Below, in pieces: positions 33,612 through 42,216 of a DNA stretch of 64,000 nt. Below the pieces are notes generated by a model. The model was not told the DNA's origin. It did not search any database and saw nothing but the letters and a program-made list of their open reading frames with translations. Source of the stretch: Polychytrium aggregatum (lineage: Eukaryota > Chytridiomycota > Chytridiomycetes > Polychytriales); assembly GCF_025602895.1 (NCBI RefSeq), contig NW_026516317.1:62001-126000 (forward strand), given 5' to 3'. A program made the translations under genes and the position numbers. Each line of letters starts with the position of its first letter. The first letter of the stretch is position 1.

Positions 33612-35684
33612 TCACGACACAGTTTCGTTTGCATCCCCATGCGCTCCATCGCTCGAATCCTCTCGTGCGATCTCGCTTGCGGATTCAGACTCGGATTCGC
33701 TTGTGTCGTCACTTGAATAGTCCGTTTGGCCAGCATCGTGGGCCGCAGAACCCGAGTCGCTGTCCAGGGGACCCGCTTGAAGCCTGCGAGCCTCCTCCAG
33801 GATCGCGATAATGCTTTCATTTTTGCGACTCTTTGCCAGCGCCAGCGCTTCTCCGCCAACTTGGTCGATTCGCACACCTCGGCTGATCAAGCGGCGGATC
33901 ATGTCCTCATCGGACTCTTCGACAGCCGAGACAAGGAGCGAACCGTCGTCGGTGCCAAGGTTGAAGGGATTCGGCGAGTTCAAGGTGAGGAGATCCAGCA
34001 TGAACAGGTCTCGGTTCCGGATCGCGGCCTTGACGGCTTGCCGACCGACGTAGCCATCGAGGGACATGGAGCACTTTTTGATCAGGAACAGGACGACCTG
34101 GACCCGCTTTTGGGCAACCGCGGTGATGAGGGCATCGTGGGCGTACATCGTATTGAAGCTGGCGCCGTCCCTTCGCAGCTGATCCAAGGCCCTGATATTG
34201 GAGGCTTGGGCAAGCCGCACCATGTGGCGGCGATTCAGCGATGCTTCGTCCTGGCCTTCCAGCGCGACGGCTTCTGTCGTCGTCTCGGGTGGGTTCGGGC
34301 CCGCGGTTGTCGTCAGCGTGGAGTCAGGCTCTCGCTCGGATTCGTCGGCATGCTCATCCTCGGCATTTGCGCTGGCAAAACTTGGAGGCGGGACTGCATG
34401 GTCAGGCATATTGGCAACTAGAAGCTCGATAATGCCCGTGCGTCCGTATTTCTTGGCAAAGGTGATGGCCTCGGCGCCATACCTGAGGAGACTGACGCCG
34501 GCGGTCAGAAAGTATATGACGATATCTTCGTATCCTTTGACGATGGCGTCGATCATGGCCTCGGCTCCATCCCGTCCACGAACATCGACGCCGAGACGGA
34601 CGAGGACCTCGATCGTGTGAATGTCGCGCTTCTCGGCTGCTGTTCGGAGGCAGTACCGCCCGTCTTTGCGAGGGTCGAACCCGGTTCCGACAACGATCGG
34701 GGCGTCCGGGATCTGGATATAGGCCCCTGTCAGGATGTTGAGGTAGTAGCCGCGGTCGTTGAGGTACTTTACAATTTCGACAAGCCCGTCGCGGGTGGCA
34801 GTCCTCAGCAGAGCTTCGAAGCGCAAATCGTCCACGGGGGACTCGAACGAAACCAGCAGCTCCTGGAAGAGCTCGTCTTGCTTGCTGACGAGGGCCTCCG
34901 AGAGGGCCAGAATACCGACTTCGGCGACTGGGTAGCCCATCAGGATGAGCCATCGCACGCTCTCCAGGTCGCAGTCGGCAACGGCATTCAGGAGAAGCCC
35001 GCCATTGTCCCGCTGCAGGTTGTAGCGGCCCTCGGAGATCAGCAGGTGGAACATGTCAAAGTCTCTCGTGCGGAGGGCGACTTGGACGGCGGCCTGGCCA
35101 ACGTAGTGAACCAGGTCGCAGAGCGGCAGGAGATACAGGGCAACGTCCCGATGGCCAGCCTCCAGGGCCTTGACGAGCGCTTCGCCGCCGTGCAGACCGT
35201 TGGGTCGGAAGCCCTCGTCGACCAGCGTCGCTATGGTTTCGAAAGCCCCCTGCGAGGCCGCATTGACGAGGCACCGGCCTCCATGTCGATACAGAGGCGC
35301 ACCTTTGTGGATGAGCAATCGGACGAGCGGTGGCGATGTGTTTTGGGTGCGGTTGACGATTTCAAAGGCCTCGTTGGCGTTGAAGAGCTCGTTGTCGGCG
35401 GCTTTGAGGATGCTGATGGCCAGCCAGCTCATCCGGTTTTCCAGCGAAAGGGTCAGCAGCTCGGAAGGCGGGGTGGGCAGGCGCTGGAACAGCAGCGGCT
35501 CGAGCGAAGCCAGGGCATCCAGCTGGCCGAACTGGCTCTTCTCCAGCAACAGCGGTCCGTTGTCCAGCGCCCGGCGGATGTGTCTGCAACTTCGGGCGAG
35601 CTCCCTCAGTTGGGCAGGAGTCAGGTATCTGGCGATTTCGACCAGAACCTCGCTGGGAATTCGGTATATGTGCATTGCGTCCAT
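33612..35684 (-). CDS. F-box / ankyrin-repeat protein
   Basis: Single exon, about 690 residues from the chosen Met at 35684 (MDAMHIYRIP). An F-box-like N-terminus (IPSEVLVEIARYLTPAQLRELARSCRHIRRAL) is followed by about 14 ankyrin-like units with PLVRLLIHKGAPLYRHGGRCLVNAASQGAFETI-type helices, many ending AVEYGR/KEG-like turns (e.g. TIEVLVRLGVDVRGRDGAEAMIDAIVKG, IIELLVANM, IRRLISRGVRIDQVGGEALALAKSRKNESIIAIL). A Ser/Asp/Glu-rich tail ends the protein. F-box proteins recruit substrates to SCF ubiquitin ligases, the repeats presumably bind the substrate. The frame is open to 35987, giving a longer N-terminus (basic, with a hydrophobic piece) if the upstream Met is used; I prefer 35684 because the F-box then starts the protein. 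A G run of ten lies just upstream. Confidence 0.85.
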   Translation of the reverse strand: MDAMHIYRIPSEVLVEIARYLTPAQLRELARSCRHIRRALDNGPLLLEKSQFGQLDALASLEPLLFQRLPTPPSELLTLSLENRMSWLAISILKAADNELFNANEAFEIVNRTQNTSPPLVRLLIHKGAPLYRHGGRCLVNAASQGAFETIATLVDEGFRPNGLHGGEALVKALEAGHRDVALYLLPLCDLVHYVGQAAVQVALRTRDFDMFHLLISEGRYNLQRDNGGLLLNAVADCDLESVRWLILMGYPVAEVGILALSEALVSKQDELFQELLVSFESPVDDLRFEALLRTATRDGLVEIVKYLNDRGYYLNILTGAYIQIPDAPIVVGTGFDPRKDGRYCLRTAAEKRDIHTIEVLVRLGVDVRGRDGAEAMIDAIVKGYEDIVIYFLTAGVSLLRYGAEAITFAKKYGRTGIIELLVANMPDHAVPPPSFASANAEDEHADESEREPDSTLTTTAGPNPPETTTEAVALEGQDEASLNRRHMVRLAQASNIRALDQLRRDGASFNTMYAHDALITAVAQKRVQVVLFLIKKCSMSLDGYVGRQAVKAAIRNRDLFMLDLLTLNSPNPFNLGTDDGSLLVSAVEESDEDMIRRLISRGVRIDQVGGEALALAKSRKNESIIAILEEARRLQAGPLDSDSGSAAHDAGQTDYSSDDTSESESESASEIAREDSSDGAHGDANETVS

Positions 35685-38205
35685 CGAAGCCAGATGTGAA
35701 GGCTGGCCGACCAGTGCCGGGGGGGGGGAGGGACCGGCGAAGAGCCAGGGGAAGCCGAGACGGAACCACATCCGTTCGGGCGCCAGCAGACTCATCCGTT
35801 TCGGGCGACCACGAACCATGAACGTGCTCACCACGAACCAGGCCGATCGCACAGCCAGCAGCGGGTGTCCCAGAGCCGCCACCACACCGCAGCCGCGGGA
35901 CGCTCTTCCTCGCCGAGCGACAGAATCTTGTGAGCGAAGCGGATTCATGCTGGCACAGGCTGGTCCATGCGGTAGATTATCGGCCAAACGGTCGGCCAGG
36001 GCAGCCGCGAGGTGCTACCGCAGTATTATGCGAACGCAAGTGATATACAGACGCACCAGCAGTGCAAGCTCCCGACCGGCGGTGGCGGCTGGCGAATCCA
36101 GTGGCCCTTGGGATCTGCACATCGGCCAGGGGTGTCAATAACAGGCATCGATCGGCTGGCACGGCACTCTGCGTTGCATACCCGAGCTACTCACTCATCG
36201 GGAAGTTGGGCCATTCCGACAGCACCAGCGCCTCGCAAATGCTCGATCCGAGAGCGGATCAGGCTGAGCTGGCGCAGAAACGGCAGACACCGGCTCCGGA
36301 ATCGATCGATGTGATTGTGGTGTCGACGGAGCAGGAACGATGCCAGTGCCTGGCTTTGGACACAGCTTCGACCGGCGGTTGGTGGTCTTGCCATCGACAT
36401 CGAGGCATCCGGGTAGTTGCTGCGTGGATCACTCACGCGGTAATCGGCTGCTTGCCGAAACCACCGGGATTCCATCCCATCCGAGCCTAGGACGCCCCTT
36501 TCTGCAGCAAGAAGCTGCTTTGATGCAACCATTTCTGGGATTGTTTCAACCAGGGCTGCAGCAAACTCGAGAATCTGTGAAATGGAAGCCACAAGGACGA
36601 TAAGAATGCAGCGACGCAGCCTACGGCCACCAGGCTCGGAATCGCAAGGTGGCAGGATGAAAGGGAATAGAGAGGCTGCCTCGGGTGCTTGTGCTGTACC
36701 TGATGCGCTTTGTCGACATCGGGACCAGAGTCATCGGTCCGATACACCGATGTCAGCAACTGACGGTGGCGATGGTGGTGGTGTTAGAGGCAGTTGCCAT
36801 GCTGTAGAATTGTCCATCGACGAGGGCATCATCATCGTGCTGATTGTGTTTGATCATCATGCGCATCGGCAATCCGCCGGCTTACCCTCAGCTGCCATGC
36901 TTCGAAGCGCTCTTGCGGCCTCAAACCACACAGACTGTTGCGGGCCAGAATCACATTCCCAGGATCCGACACATAGTCCATTCGGGATTTGTGCAGCTGA
37001 AACAGCACCACCGGATGTCGTCGCGGCGGAATCTTCTGCGCATTCGGAGTCGGTGTCTTTGCTGCCAACGGATTCGATTGTCTCGAGCGAATGACGCTTG
37101 CGTTGAGTGGATATCGCATCGCTGATGCACGGCCGATCTCAGGCGACCCCGAATCGTCTCCGGGAAGATGGCGCTGCGAGGGAGGCCCGGGGCGCTTCAT
37201 CCTCTGACCCGACATTTTGAGCTTAACCGAGATCGGGGTCTGCAGTCGATTTCCAGTGCCGGACAGAGGACCTTCTGACTGGCTCTGTGCACCGATGCGT
37301 CCCAAGGCACTGGGCCCGGGTTCGGATATGCTCTCGCCCAGGTCGTCGCAGCGCATACGATCTGGATCATCCACATCCATACTGTCTCCATCTCGCCGCT
37401 GAGGCGTCTCGGCATCGCTTGGTTGCGCTGGGACAGCACGCTGGCTTCTCCGTTGTCCGCCTCGGGCTCCTCGTCGGCATCGCCGCAAGCGGGGGGTTCC
37501 AGCCCCAACGCCGGGCTTGGTATCAAGATGGGTTTTGTGAAGATGGCTTCTAAGATGGCACGCAGAGGTCAGGTAGCTCCGATGCACCCGGGCGAGGTAC
37601 TCGGCCGAATTCAGATGGAGCTGGATGTCATACTAAACGGTTGCAATCCGGATCAAGCGTCAGAGGAGCTGCACCAGCCCTTCGTTGTCGATAACAGCAG
37701 CGCAGATCACCAAGCTAAGATGCGATCGCGCAAGCACGAGTCGTCACTGATGGGATAGAGTCTTACAGTTCGGGTCTGGTTGGCAATCTGCAGAGCAGCA
37801 GTGGAAGCGAAGCCACATGCAGCACATTCCACATCCTGAGCAGGGAGGAGCGCAAGACAGCCTGGGCATGGATAGAGGCCGTGGCGGCAGGCAGGGCTGC
37901 AGTCGACGAACATGCCAATGCACAATGTCAGCATCGAGGCGAAAAGATCGATGGTGCTGCCGACGACAGGAGCTCAGCGGGATCAGCACCCACCATCGCA
38001 GCGAGAGGAAGACACTGGCGCCGCTTTGAGCCGGGGAGAACTGGACGACCCTCTCATCAAGCAGAGCGGCAAATGCAAGCTCGTGGTGCTGGCAGGCCGG
38101 ATGCGGACATAGAAGCCGGACCATGTCGTCGCAGCGAGGGGCAGCGATGCAGATCAAGAGGAAACCCGGCAGTGGGCGATGCGGAGTCCAAGAAAGCCTC
38201 GCCGT
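35685..38205. other. Gene-poor stretch left of Fanzor transposon 1
   Basis: No recognisable gene over 2.5 kb. A minus-strand frame 37587-36832 (251 codons, includes SMDVDDPDRMRCDDLGESISEPGPSALG) has a protein-like composition but no start context, homology or splice support that I can judge. The element is inserted at a TA at 38206-38207. Confidence 0.35.
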
Positions 38206-38207
38206 TA

Positions 38208-38233
38208 CAGCGTATCCACTAAAAAACGGGACA
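38208..38233 (+). repeat. Left terminal inverted repeat, copy 1
   Basis: 26 bp following the TA target; ends in AAAAAACGGGACA, shared with the right end. Confidence 0.85.
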
Positions 38234-38290
38234 CCCAGGGTTTTGACCATTGATCAATATTTTGTTACCCAAAACCATCGCGCGCTGGCC

Positions 38291-39095
38291 ATGACCATTC
38301 GCCACACATCCGATTTTCGCACCGCCGCATTGCGATGCTACGACCTCATCCATAGCCTGCGTAAGGTCGCCTCCATATTCAGTGTATCCAAGAGCACCAT
38401 CCATCGATGGCACCGAGGATGCAAGCTGGATGACCCATCCCGGGTCCCAGCTCGCAGATCCACTTTCTTCGAGCAGGCATGTCCAGTCATTCGCACCCTG
38501 ATTGAACAGGACCCGTTCCAGACTGGTCCTGTGTTGCGATGCAAGCTCGAGTCCATCCTCCAGAGGAAAGTTTCACTCTCACTCTGCCACACTGCCCTAC
38601 AGCGAGCAGGTCTCTCACACAAGAGTGCAACACACCTCTACAAGTCCAAGCGACTGGATGAGCGAGTGGCACAGTTCAGGAACCAGGTCCGCTCCATCGA
38701 CCCGCGGCGATTCGTTTTTGTCGATGAGACGGGGATCAGGAGATCCATTTTCCCTCTTTACGGATACTCACCGAAGGGTTCCGCTTCGCCAGCGCAATCA
38801 CATGAAACACAAGTCTGTCTCGGCTGCATTTGCCATCAACCACTCTGGTGTGCTGCATCGGATGTACATCCCCACATCATTCAAGACACACTCGATGGTC
38901 GAGTTCTTTGAGCGAGCGAGCTTCCCAGACGACTCTGTGATTGTAATGGACAATGTCAGCATGCACAAGACAATGGCTGTCCTGGACTGCATCGAGCGCC
39001 GAGGATGGTCAATGATCTTCACCCCACCTGCCTCGCCCGACTTCAATCCCATCGAGAACTTCTTTGGGGTTGAGTCCCCACCGCTTTGGGGTTGA
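38291..39095 (+). pseudogene. Tc1/IS630-like DD34E transposase, frameshifted
   Basis: Starts at ATG 38291 with a helix-turn-helix-rich N-terminus (FRTAALRCYDLIHSLRKVASIF, VSKSTIHRWHRG), then the DDE catalytic domain: first Asp in FVFVDETGIRRS, second in VIVMDNVSMHK, Glu in PDFNPIENFFG, with 34 residues between the second Asp and the Glu. Compared with copy 2, two bases are missing at about 38779-38790 (after GYSPKG), so the catalytic domain is split over two frames; the second frame ends at 39095. In both copies the protein ends soon after IENFFG, where relatives have another helix. Copy 1 therefore cannot make an active transposase. Confidence 0.88.
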
Positions 39096-39122
39096 GTTCC
39101 TCCAATTTGGGGTTGTCCCTCC
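39061..39122 (+). repeat. TTTGGGGTTGAGT-type 20-bp tandem repeat at transposase end
   Basis: Three degenerate copies of a unit TTTGGGGTTGAGTYCYYCC in copy 1; copy 2 has only two (plus strand about 63503-63545). The reading frame of the transposase ends inside it. Confidence 0.8.
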
Positions 39123-39230
39123 AATCAAGCCGCCGTTCTCACGTTCACATCCCTGGCTTGAACCTCTCGGCGATTTTTGAACAGGGTCACTTCCCCAACC
39201 AGCCCGCAACGACGGGCTCCTGCTCTCGGG

Positions 39231-39236
39231 TATAAA
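39231..39236 (+). promoter_or_regulatory. TATA box of Fanzor gene, copy 1
   Basis: GGGTATAAATGCC, 130 bp before the Fanzor ATG and conserved in copy 2 (63388-63393 on the minus strand). Confidence 0.6.
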
Positions 39237-39365
39237 TGCCACACCTTCGTCCTGCTGCTTTCTTCCCTCATCTCGCCTTGATCTGATCATCGCGCTATTG
39301 TACGATAAAGAGAAGTCTCTGTTCTGACCAGTACCACTGGCAGGCATCCAGCATCCTCTGCCCCC

Positions 39366-41738
39366 ATGCCTCCGAAGCGTAAGGGTACCGGTGATGGCCA
39401 GCCTCGGCCACCCAGGCCCAAGAAAGCCAAGTCACAGTCGGAGCCTGTCTCTTGTTCGTATTCTGATCCCACGCATGCTTGGTCGTCTGTTGCTCCGTCG
39501 CTCACCACCACTGCTTCTGCAGATCCAATGGATGTCGATCCCACCGAGCCTGGTCCATCTACTTCCTCGAGTACCGGCAAGCGATGTCGCCAGTGCGATG
39601 GTACCGATCACGAACGTTGCAACACCAACAAGTGTCCCGAATACCGGCCCCTCAAGAGCTCTGTCGTCCCACTCGTGGATGGAAGGTCATCCGCCCCTCA
39701 GTTCAGCTGCTTCAAGCAGACGATGGATGGCTGTTGTCTCAATCCCGCTCTCCGCGACAAGATCCAGGCCACCGTCGAGGCCATGACCCAGATCCAGTTC
39801 GAGGCATCCAGGCTGCTCAACCTGCACATCCTCCGGTGCATCGAGCAGGATATTCCCGTCCCCGTCATCTCCAGGGCCACCCCTGCTTTCATCCGCCAGT
39901 GCTTTAAGATCGTCCAGGACGGTGCCCTCTCCCCGACAGGGGACAATGAGAAATACAACGAGCATCTGGTCGCTTCCTTTCGCGACTATCAGACCACTCG
40001 GCACGCAGACCTGCCTCCGGCCCCTTGTCTGCCTGATGGTGCTCACAGTCAGCTTCTCACCCTGGCTGTCAATGCCTATGCTACCAACTGCACCACCCAC
40101 CTCAACCTGGCCTACTGGAGACTCCTTCGTCGCTTCTGTGCTGCCGTCTTCCCAGACAACAAACACAAGCACGACGCCATCGAGGTCTGTCTTGAGCACT
40201 TCGAGAAACCAGGGCAGACACCACCCAAGGCCGATATCGAGTTCCTCTATCCCGAGTTTGGCCACATCCTGGACGAGTTTCGGTACAGCAACGACCAGGA
40301 CCGCTTCCGGGCCCTCCATCGCCTCTCACACCATGTGGGAATCCTCGCCCGAGACAAGATGGTCGACAATGTCCACAAGTGGATCGACTGTGACATGCCC
40401 GCCCTCCGAGTCACCGAGTTGCAGCGCCAGGCCAAGCTGGACAAGCTCACTACCCAAGGCATTCTCTCCGACGACAAGAGGTTCACCACGGCCAAGTCTG
40501 AGCTCGGCACCACCAAGTCCAAGATCAACAAGCTGGCATCCAGGATCAACTGGGCACTGAAGCAGCTCGCCGTCGACACTCCTCCGGCCGTGTGCACGAT
40601 GGTTCCTCTATGCACTGCAAGGGCCAAGTATGTCAAGATTGACACGGTCACTCTCTGGGAACTCCTGGGTCCAAAGAAGCGCCTTGGCCTCACCCGGGAC
40701 ATGCTCAAGGAAGAAGGTGAGGACGGTGTCAACAACCAGGATCGTCTCTGGCGCAGTTGCTTCAAGCTGCGTAGTTCCCTCTTCCAAGAGCGGGACGTGA
40801 ACAAGAAGCTGTTCAACTACGAGATCAGCACCGATGGCATTGGATGCACCATCGGTCTCGTCAAGTTTCTGCCTCGAACCGATCGCACCGAGACCATCGA
40901 GCCTCCTCCGACTGCCGAGCAACGCATCCAGACCCACATCGGCAACCCAGACCCCAACCGCACCACTTGGATTGGAATCGATCCTGGAGTCGGCTCCATC
41001 TTCACGGCGGTCATCCAAGCACCGGGCCACCAAGACGAGGTGGTCTCGTTCTCCAATGGCCACTACCAGCACATGTGTGGCCATACGTCCAACACCAAGT
41101 GGCACAACACCATGAAGTATCGACTCAGCATCGAGACCTGGATGTCGACCACCCCCTCGCCCAAGGTGTCGTCCTCGGAGGCTTTCAAGATCCATCTCAC
41201 CCATGTCCTGCAACCGGAGCTGCGAGTGCAGCTCGATTTCCACCTTGGCAAGAAGGCCCGTCACCATCGCTTCACGGGCCACAAGAGGCGCCAAGTGGCC
41301 GTCGACAGGATGTGCAAGGCCGTCCTGAAGCACGCCCCGATACGGACCGATGTGGTGATCGCCTTTGGCAATGCGTCATGGCGACAGGGCAAGGGCTATG
41401 CATCCAGCCCTCGGAGGCAGCGGTTTGCTCGGTACTTTGAGCAATTCGAGCACCACCGACGCCGTCCCAATCACCATCATGGAAGCGTCAAGGTGGCCTC
41501 GACGAACGAGTTCAACACCTCGCAGGTGTGCTCCAAGTGCCTGGAGCCAGTTCGGTTGGAAGGACTCGATGCGCCCAGTATTGCGAATTCCCACTTTGTC
41601 AGGAGCTGCAAGAATCCCAGCTGCCAGACAGTGTGGAATCGCGACGTCAATGCGGCGCGCAACATGATCACAGTATGCAGGTCGATTGTGGAGATCGGAG
41701 AGCGACCGGCGGTCTTCACTCGGAGGCTGCCAAAGTGA
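39366..41738 (+). CDS. Fanzor (TnpB-like RuvC) RNA-guided nuclease, copy 1, full length
   Basis: 790 residues, no introns, unlike the host genes around it. N-terminus: basic, NLS-like RPPRPKKAKS, then a C-x2-C-x4-H-x2-C-x4-C cluster (Cys74, Cys77, His82, Cys85, Cys90). The middle is helical. The C-terminal part is RuvC: RuvC-I IGIDPGVGSIFTAV (Asp539); the RuvC-II strand VVIAFGNASW (665-672) has no Glu, and a Glu instead sits at 715 in STNEFNTSQVC, just before a CxxC..CxxxxC zinc finger (722, 725, 748, 753); RuvC-III RDVNAARNM (Asp760). This shifted Glu is the arrangement described for Fanzor proteins versus TnpB. Fanzors cut DNA guided by an RNA encoded at the element's 3' end (family knowledge). 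All catalytic positions are intact, so it is probably functional. Confidence 0.92.
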   Translation: MPPKRKGTGDGQPRPPRPKKAKSQSEPVSCSYSDPTHAWSSVAPSLTTTASADPMDVDPTEPGPSTSSSTGKRCRQCDGTDHERCNTNKCPEYRPLKSSVVPLVDGRSSAPQFSCFKQTMDGCCLNPALRDKIQATVEAMTQIQFEASRLLNLHILRCIEQDIPVPVISRATPAFIRQCFKIVQDGALSPTGDNEKYNEHLVASFRDYQTTRHADLPPAPCLPDGAHSQLLTLAVNAYATNCTTHLNLAYWRLLRRFCAAVFPDNKHKHDAIEVCLEHFEKPGQTPPKADIEFLYPEFGHILDEFRYSNDQDRFRALHRLSHHVGILARDKMVDNVHKWIDCDMPALRVTELQRQAKLDKLTTQGILSDDKRFTTAKSELGTTKSKINKLASRINWALKQLAVDTPPAVCTMVPLCTARAKYVKIDTVTLWELLGPKKRLGLTRDMLKEEGEDGVNNQDRLWRSCFKLRSSLFQERDVNKKLFNYEISTDGIGCTIGLVKFLPRTDRTETIEPPPTAEQRIQTHIGNPDPNRTTWIGIDPGVGSIFTAVIQAPGHQDEVVSFSNGHYQHMCGHTSNTKWHNTMKYRLSIETWMSTTPSPKVSSSEAFKIHLTHVLQPELRVQLDFHLGKKARHHRFTGHKRRQVAVDRMCKAVLKHAPIRTDVVIAFGNASWRQGKGYASSPRRQRFARYFEQFEHHRRRPNHHHGSVKVASTNEFNTSQVCSKCLEPVRLEGLDAPSIANSHFVRSCKNPSCQTVWNRDVNAARNMITVCRSIVEIGERPAVFTRRLPK

Positions 41739-41810
41739 TCTGTTTTATTTCTTGTGGCTTTGCTTGACGCAAGCACAGCACATACTACATGTTCATGGAA
41801 ACGGCTATAT
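41739..41810 (+). ncRNA. Candidate guide-RNA scaffold 3' of Fanzor, copy 1
   Basis: Noncoding tail between the Fanzor stop and the right terminal repeat, nearly identical in copy 2. It contains a hairpin at 41754-41779: GCT-T-TGCTTG, loop ACG, CAAGCA-C-AGC. The same place in the three remnants also forms a hairpin with different stem bases. In known Fanzor and TnpB systems the guide RNA comes from this part of the element and may extend upstream into the coding end and across the transposon end. Transcript boundaries are not determined. Confidence 0.5.
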
Positions 41811-41836
41811 TGTCCCGTTTTTTTCTGAATAAAGTG
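41811..41836 (-). repeat. Right terminal inverted repeat, copy 1
   Basis: 26 bp; minus strand reads CACTTTATTCAGAAAAAAAC then GGGACA; followed by TA. Confidence 0.85.
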
Positions 41837-41838
41837 TA

Positions 41839-42216
41839 TGGGAAATGGTCGCTGGCAGCATCTCGTCCTATCGGCCGGATAGAAGCATATCCCAGTATTT
41901 CGCCACGGGCAGCTTGCCGATCGATACCGACGTCTGCTCTGCGAGAGCCTGCCTTCGCAGACCCACCACAGGCTGCAGTCAATCACCAAGACAATCGGCC
42001 TTGGCTGATTGGTCTTGGAGCGCATTCTCGCAGCGATACAGCAGCTCATCTGCGTGGCCAGATATTTTGGGGCCACTGATGATGTGAAAGGCTTCAGGCA
42101 CATCGCCGCAGAACCACAACCAGCAAGCGGCCTCTGTTCATCGCATCTACAGCCCGCTCGCTTCCAAGCAAGGAACCCCGATACATTCCCGAGCCCAGGC
42201 TTGGACGTCGCCAGCG
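41839..42216. other. Spacer between transposon 1 and the RasGAP gene
   Basis: No gene seen; contains the putative promoter of the RasGAP gene. The transposon therefore sits about 380 bp upstream of that start. Confidence 0.5.

Larger units (their letters stand above)
38208..41836 (+). mobile_element. Tc1/IS630-type transposon carrying a Fanzor gene, copy 1 (complete)
   Basis: 3629-bp element flanked by TA on both sides (38206-38207 and 41837-41838), the duplicated target of Tc1/mariner elements. Its ends are inverted repeats: CAGCGTATCCACTAAAAAAC... at the left and, read inwards from the right, CACTTTATTCAGAAAAAAAC..., both continuing CGGGACA; 20 of 26 positions match without gaps. Cargo order: transposase (frameshifted), then Fanzor with its own TATA box, then a 98-bp noncoding tail that holds a conserved hairpin and runs into the right repeat. 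A near-identical second copy lies at 60.8-64 kb in opposite orientation. Confidence 0.93.

Noticed and set aside
36832-37587. 251-codon minus-strand frame as a gene
   Set aside because: Composition is suggestive but no domain or start context; reported only as part of the spacer.
39061-39122. TTTGGGGTT units as an interstitial telomere repeat
   Set aside because: Units are about 20 bp, degenerate and only two or three; position inside the transposon explains them better.
39687-41333. Long open frames antisense to the Fanzor gene
   Set aside because: They mirror codon bias of the GC-rich sense gene, recur in the same place in copy 2, and show no domain.
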